From the NCBI RefSeq assembly GCF_024662235.1, contig NZ_CP096276.1:3224001-3288000 (forward strand): a stretch of 64,000 nucleotides of DNA, in the 5' to 3' direction. How positions within the stretch are numbered: the first letter of the stretch is position 1; every line of letters starts with the position of its first letter. The notes below the pieces were generated by a model, which was not told the origin of the DNA, made no database searches, and saw nothing but the letters and a program-made list of their open reading frames with translations. Source of the DNA: Pimelobacter simplex. Its GTDB lineage: Bacteria; Actinomycetota; Actinomycetes; Propionibacteriales; Nocardioidaceae. Shown here in pieces: positions 60,321-64,000 of the stretch. The translations under genes were made by a program, and so were the position numbers.

Positions 60321-62074
60321 AGATCGTCCTCGTCGAACTGGGGCGCGAGGTCGCGCGCGTACTTGATGTCGTCATTGCTGGTGCCCGCGGCGACCATCGG
60401 CCAGACCATGGCGTCACGGTGCACCCGGAAGTCGACCACGACGGGGACGTCGTTGATCTCCATCGCCTTGGCGATGGTGGCGTCGACGTCGGCGGGCGAG
60501 TCGCAGGAGAGCCCCACGCAGCCGTAGGCGTCGGCGAGCTTGACGAAGTCCGGGATCCGCTTGGAGTGCAGGTCGGTGTTGGAGTAGCGGCTGTTGTAGA
60601 ACAGCGTCTGCCACTGCCGGACCATGCCGAGCGACTCGTTGTTGATGACCGCGACCTTGATCGGGATGTTGTTGATCGCGCAGGTGGCGAGCTCCTGGTT
60701 GGTCATCTGGAAGCAGCCGTCGCCGTCGACCGACCACACGGTGTGGTCGGGCATGGCGACCTTGGCGCCCATCGCGGCCGGGACCGAGAAGCCCATCGTG
60801 CCCAGGCCACCGGAGTTGATCCAGGTGTTGGGCGTCTCGTAGCCGACGAAGTGCGCGGCCCACATCTGGTGCTGGCCGACACCGGCGGTGTAGATCGTGC
60901 CGGGACCGGAGATGGCACCGAGGCGCTCGAGGACGTACTGCGGGGCGAGGCCCTCGGCGGGGGCCTCGTAGCCGAGGGGGTACTGCTTCTTGACCCCGGC
61001 GCAGAACGCCACCCAGCCCTCGTAGTCGCCGGTCCGGCCAGCCTCCTGCTCGGTGCGCAGCGTGGTGATGAGGTCGACGAGCACCTCGCGCACGTCGCCC
61101 ACGATCGGGACGTCGGCGTGGCGGTTCTTGCCGATCTCGGCCGGGTCGATGTCGGCGTGGATCACCTTGGCGCCGGGCGCGAACGAGTCGAGGTTGCCGG
61201 TGACCCGGTCGTCGAAGCGGGCGCCGAGGCTGATGATGAGGTCACTCTTCTGCAGCGCCGCGACGGCCGCCACGGTGCCGTGCATGCCGGGCATGCCCAG
61301 GTGCTGAGGGTGGCTGTCAGGGAAGGCGCCGCGCGCCATCAGCGTGGTCACGACCGGGATGCCGGTGAGCTCGGCGAGGACCGCCAGCTCCTTCGAGGCG
61401 CCCGAGCGGATGGTGCCGCCGCCGACGTAGAGGACCGGCTTGCGCGACTCGAGGATGAGCCGGGCGGCCTCGCGGATCTGCTTGGCGTGGGGCCGGGTCA
61501 CCGGGCGGTAGCCAGGCAGGTTGAGCTCGGTGGGCCATTGGAACGACGTCCCCGACTGGAGCGCGGACTTGGTGACGTCGACCAGGACCGGCCCGGGACG
61601 ACCGGTCGAGGCGATGTGGAAGGCCTCGGCGATCTTGGTCGGGATCTCCGCAGGGTCGGTGACCAGGAAGCTGTGCTTGGTGATCGGCATCGTGATGCCG
61701 CGGATGTCGGCCTCCTGGAAGGCGTCCGTCCCGATCAGCGAGGCGCCGACCTGCCCGGTGATCGCGACCATCGGGAGCGAGTCCATGTGGGCGTCGGCGA
61801 GCGGGGTGACCAGGTTGGTCGCCCCCGGTCCGGACGTCGCCATGCAGACGCCGACCTTGCCGGACGCCGCCGCATAGCCCTGGGCGGCGTGGCCGGCGCC
61901 CTGCTCGTGGCGGACGAGGATGTGCCGGATGCTGCTGTCCATCAGCGGGTCGTACGCCGGGAGGATGGCGCCGCCGGGGATGCCGAAGATGTCGGTGACC
62001 CCGGCCGCCTCCAGCGACCGGACCAGGCTCTGTGCTCCGGTGATGGTCTCGCCCGAGCCCTGCTGCTCACTCAT
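60317..62074 (-). CDS. ilvB: Acetolactate synthase large subunit
   Basis: Thiamine diphosphate enzyme of 585 residues making acetolactate or acetohydroxybutyrate. F-G-I-P-G-G-A near the start, [13 protein letters not shown] with the catalytic Glu, and the ThDP motif G-D-G-C-F-Q-M-T ending in N-N. First structural gene of ilvBNC; expression is probably controlled by the leader-peptide attenuator just upstream. Confidence 0.97.
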   Translation of the reverse strand: MSEQQGSGETITGAQSLVRSLEAAGVTDIFGIPGGAILPAYDPLMDSSIRHILVRHEQGAGHAAQGYAAASGKVGVCMATSGPGATNLVTPLADAHMDSLPMVAITGQVGASLIGTDAFQEADIRGITMPITKHSFLVTDPAEIPTKIAEAFHIASTGRPGPVLVDVTKSALQSGTSFQWPTELNLPGYRPVTRPHAKQIREAARLILESRKPVLYVGGGTIRSGASKELAVLAELTGIPVVTTLMARGAFPDSHPQHLGMPGMHGTVAAVAALQKSDLIISLGARFDDRVTGNLDSFAPGAKVIHADIDPAEIGKNRHADVPIVGDVREVLVDLITTLRTEQEAGRTGDYEGWVAFCAGVKKQYPLGYEAPAEGLAPQYVLERLGAISGPGTIYTAGVGQHQMWAAHFVGYETPNTWINSGGLGTMGFSVPAAMGAKVAMPDHTVWSVDGDGCFQMTNQELATCAINNIPIKVAVINNESLGMVRQWQTLFYNSRYSNTDLHSKRIPDFVKLADAYGCVGLSCDSPADVDATIAKAMEINDVPVVVDFRVHRDAMVWPMVAAGTSNDDIKYARDLAPQFDEDDL

Positions 62075-62121
62075 CCGAGTCGTTCCTTGTCTGTGCTGGG
62101 GGTGGTCACGTCGTACTCAAC

Positions 62122-62228
62122 AAAAAACCCCTCGGTTGCTGGGCAACGAGGGGTGGACGCGCTGGTGGGTCTGACGAGGGTCAGCCTCAGCCGGCGCGTC
62201 CGGAGCGTACGAGAAGCAGGTCATGCAT
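62122..62228 (-). promoter_or_regulatory. Transcription attenuator of ilvBNC
   Basis: A 13-codon leader (62228-62187) is followed by a region that can form a hairpin (GGACGCGC 62155-62162 with GCGCGTCC 62194-62201) and by an intrinsic terminator: stem 62128-62139 / 62143-62153 with a TTTTTT tail (62122-62127). A -10 TACGGT (62235-62240) ends 6 bases before the leader ATG, so the mRNA is probably leaderless. Standard attenuation by charged Leu/Val tRNA is expected, as known for actinobacterial ilvBNC. Confidence 0.85.
62187..62228 (-). CDS. ilvB leader peptide (M-H-D-L-L-L-V-R-S-G-R-A-G)
   Basis: Thirteen codons with three consecutive Leu and one Val (CTG CTT CTC GTA), ending in TGA. The cluster of branched-chain codons and the terminator downstream support a control function. 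The peptide itself is unlikely to act after synthesis. Confidence 0.8.
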   Translation of the reverse strand: MHDLLLVRSGRAG

Positions 62229-62327
62229 GAGACCACCGTACGCCGTCGTACGTCGTGCCGTCGAAAACGTACCGCGGCGTCCCAGATGGCAAGACGCCGG
62301 TCTCAGATTCCAGGCGGCGCGAAAGCC

Positions 62328-63512
62328 CTAGGACAGGTCGAGGGCCGGGCCGGTGCTGGTCCAGAACCCGCCGACGCCGACGGGGTGTCCGCTCGCGATG
62401 CCCAGCGTGGCGCACATCGGCCCGGCGGGGACGTCGACGATGCTCAGCCCGGTCGCTCCCGCCACCGGGGTGAAGCGCTGGGTGGTCTCGTCGAAGGTGC
62501 CGTTGACCGATCCGGCGACGGTGAACGAGCACCATCCGGGACGGTCGAGAGCCAGGGTCACGTTCGTCACCCGCGCGGGCCAGAGCTGACCAGTCGCGTC
62601 CGGCGCGCCGGTCGCCACCAGGGCCCAGGTACCCGCGGGGGCGAGGGTGGCCGACCCCGTGCACCCGCTCGCGGCGATGCTGGGCAGGGTCGCGGCCGCC
62701 GTGCCGTAGGTGCGCGGAGCACCGCTGGCGTCCACGGTGCCGTCGAGGGTGAACGTGGGGCAGGTGGTCAGGTGCTGGTTGGCCGGGAGGTCGTGCAGGC
62801 TCACGTTGGTCCCGGTCAGCGCGAGGCTCGTGCCGCTGGCGGTGTACCCCGCCGCGGCCGTCAGCCCGGTGCTCCCGGACGGCGGGCCATTGGTCCAGGA
62901 TCCTGCGACCTCGAACGTGTCCCCGGGCTGTAGGTCCAGCACCGTGCACCAGACGCCCGTGGGCACGCCCGGCCCGCTCGCCGGGATCGCCAGTCCGGAA
63001 GCCCCGGTGTTGGGCGTGAACCGCTGAGTGGCCGTGTTGAATCGGCCGTTGATCGCTCCCTCGATCCGGAACGTACAACTCGGGTAGCTGAACGCAATGG
63101 CCACGTTGCTGACGCGCACAGGCCACGAGACGGTGCCTCCTGCGGCGGGAGGGCCGGTGAAGGCCAGGTCCCACGACCCGATGGGTGTGAACGTCACCGC
63201 ACCCATCGTCGGGTTCGAGCAGCCGCTGATGGTCTGGGTGGTCAGGGTCGCAGCCGGGCTTCCGTAGGCGCGTGGCGCACCGGGGCTGACGACGGTGCCG
63301 CCGTAGTTGGCGGTGGAGCAGGTGAACTTCTGATACGCCTCGATCGCGGTGAAGGCGATGCTGGAGCCGATCAGGTTGATCCCCGGCCCACCGATCGGGG
63401 TGTAGCCCGTGGCGTGGGCAGCAGGTGCCGGCGCGACGGCCAATGCCAGCGCCACAGCTGACGTTGCCAGCACGCCCATCAGCAGCCTGCGGACACCGCG
63501 GGAGATCCTCAT
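62328..63512 (-). CDS. Secreted protein with two homologous domains, function unknown
   Basis: Exported protein of 394 residues. ATG at 63512 follows GAGGAG; the signal peptide is basic (R-I-S-R-G-V-R-R-L-L) and ends near A-H-A. Two units of about 170 residues repeat the pattern G-A-P-R-(A/T)-Y-G-(S/T)-(P/A)-A-A-T-L ... S-G-C ... W-P-(V/A)-R-V-(S/T)-N-V ... F-(R/T)-(I/V)-(E/A)-G-(A/S)-(I/V)-N-G ... T-Q-R-F-T-P. Conserved cysteines in each unit may form disulfides. No catalytic motif or family recognised. Confidence 0.75.
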   Translation of the reverse strand: MRISRGVRRLLMGVLATSAVALALAVAPAPAAHATGYTPIGGPGINLIGSSIAFTAIEAYQKFTCSTANYGGTVVSPGAPRAYGSPAATLTTQTISGCSNPTMGAVTFTPIGSWDLAFTGPPAAGGTVSWPVRVSNVAIAFSYPSCTFRIEGAINGRFNTATQRFTPNTGASGLAIPASGPGVPTGVWCTVLDLQPGDTFEVAGSWTNGPPSGSTGLTAAAGYTASGTSLALTGTNVSLHDLPANQHLTTCPTFTLDGTVDASGAPRTYGTAAATLPSIAASGCTGSATLAPAGTWALVATGAPDATGQLWPARVTNVTLALDRPGWCSFTVAGSVNGTFDETTQRFTPVAGATGLSIVDVPAGPMCATLGIASGHPVGVGGFWTSTGPALDLS

Positions 63513-63616
63513 GCCAACTCTCCTCGAACCCTCACCCCAGTGCCCGGCGCCGGGCACCTGGAACGAGCCTCCGGCCTCCCCAGCGGGCAGGTCAACGAGT
63601 ACCGGTGGCGCTCACG

Positions 63617-64000
63617 TCAATGACGTACGCCCGTCCGGCCCGGAGCGGCGCGGAGCCGCCGGAGGGCGTCCGGGAGGTCCTCGAGCGCCCGGCTGGCCTG
63701 GGCCTCGACGTGCGCGACGACGAGCGCCGGCGCCCCGGCCGACCACAGGTACGCGGCGAGCAGCACCGCGTCGCGGTGATCGCCGAGGCGGCCCTGGATC
63801 TCCTTGCCGAGGAGCGCGGCGCGGTCGTCGCCGGCGACCTCGGCCACGTGGCGCAGCCGGCGGGCGGCCTTGCGGACCTCGTGGGAGGTCTCGCCGGCGG
63901 CCTCGGCGCGGTCGAGCACCCGCCCGACCTCCCGCCGTACGGCGCGGCGCGCGGTCGACCGCGCCGGGCGGGCCGCGCGCTCGCGGTGGAGCGGGGGCCG
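63617..64000 (-). CDS. CHAD-domain protein, 5' partial
   Basis: The last about 127 residues of a CHAD (conserved histidine alpha-helical) protein; the gene begins beyond the window end. The family motif S-H-E-V-R-K-A-A-R-R-L-R-H and a later L-G-D-H-R-D-A are present. CHAD proteins bind polyphosphate and are often fused to or next to CYTH phosphatases; no CYTH gene is visible here. Confidence 0.82.
   Translation of the reverse strand, partial: RPPLHRERAARPARSTARRAVRREVGRVLDRAEAAGETSHEVRKAARRLRHVAEVAGDDRAALLGKEIQGRLGDHRDAVLLAAYLWSAGAPALVVAHVEAQASRALEDLPDALRRLRAAPGRTGVRH

Overview
The window is GC-rich chromosomal DNA of an actinobacterium, most like Nocardioides or another Nocardioidaceae. The grounds are codon use, many GTG starts and 4-bp overlaps, several apparently leaderless genes, a DtxR/IdeR-type iron box, a PknG-GlnH-GlnX set, and biotin genes controlled by a BioQ-type TetR repressor. 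The genus is an inference; no rRNA or tRNA gene was seen. About 63 protein genes are called. Two carry inactivating lesions and two run off the window ends.

Layout. 1-6.4 kb: end of a class III CoA-transferase gene, an SDR, a membrane-anchored esterase, a GDSL hydrolase coupled to zwf, and a small lipoprotein. 6.5-14.7 kb: a biotin regulon, with bioQ divergent from bioY-bioM-bioN (uptake) and bioB-A-F-D (synthesis). The same 13-bp palindrome, TGAAC-N3-GTTCA, lies before bioY and before bioB. An anti-sigma-like gene and a frameshifted ECF sigma gene sit between the two halves. 14.7-18.9 kb: amidase, FMN reductase, a DUF6630-like gene, a divergent TetR gene with a palindromic candidate operator, and an SMP-30 gene with an in-frame amber codon. 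18.9-26.5 kb: citramalate synthase behind an Ile/Thr leader-peptide attenuator, a membrane Ser/Thr kinase, small genes, ilvE and leuB.

27.7-40.0 kb: the most distinctive region, a ten-gene co-directional operon: TelA-like protein, a small unknown, a CbxX/CfqX-type AAA+ ATPase, a GlnX-like membrane sensor, GlnH, a helical unknown, PknG, PP2C phosphatase, VWA protein and FHA protein. Nearly all adjacent genes overlap by 4-8 bp. PknG, PP2C and FHA proteins all carry Cys4 zinc ribbons. It reads as a complete amino-acid-sensing phosphorylation relay with unexplained extra parts. A 108-bp imperfect palindrome and a 4 x 20-bp tandem repeat lie just beyond its end.

40.0-53.1 kb: yczE with its MocR-type regulator, a secreted repeat protein, serA, a SnoaL-like protein, the ferrous iron system efeUOB behind an iron box, MaoC and DsbA-like genes, and an ABC exporter. 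53.2-58.5 kb: a large secreted propeller-PKD protein with a start region that can fold away its RBS, an EamA-type gene, an IS481-family element with a 6-bp target duplication at the EamA stop codon, and an XRE/DUF6907-like pair. 58.7-64 kb: ilvB-ilvN-ilvC behind a Leu/Val leader-peptide attenuator, a duplicated-domain secreted protein and part of a CHAD-domain gene.

Together cimA, leuB, ilvBNC and ilvE cover much of isoleucine, leucine and valine synthesis. Two of these transcription units have leader-peptide attenuators.
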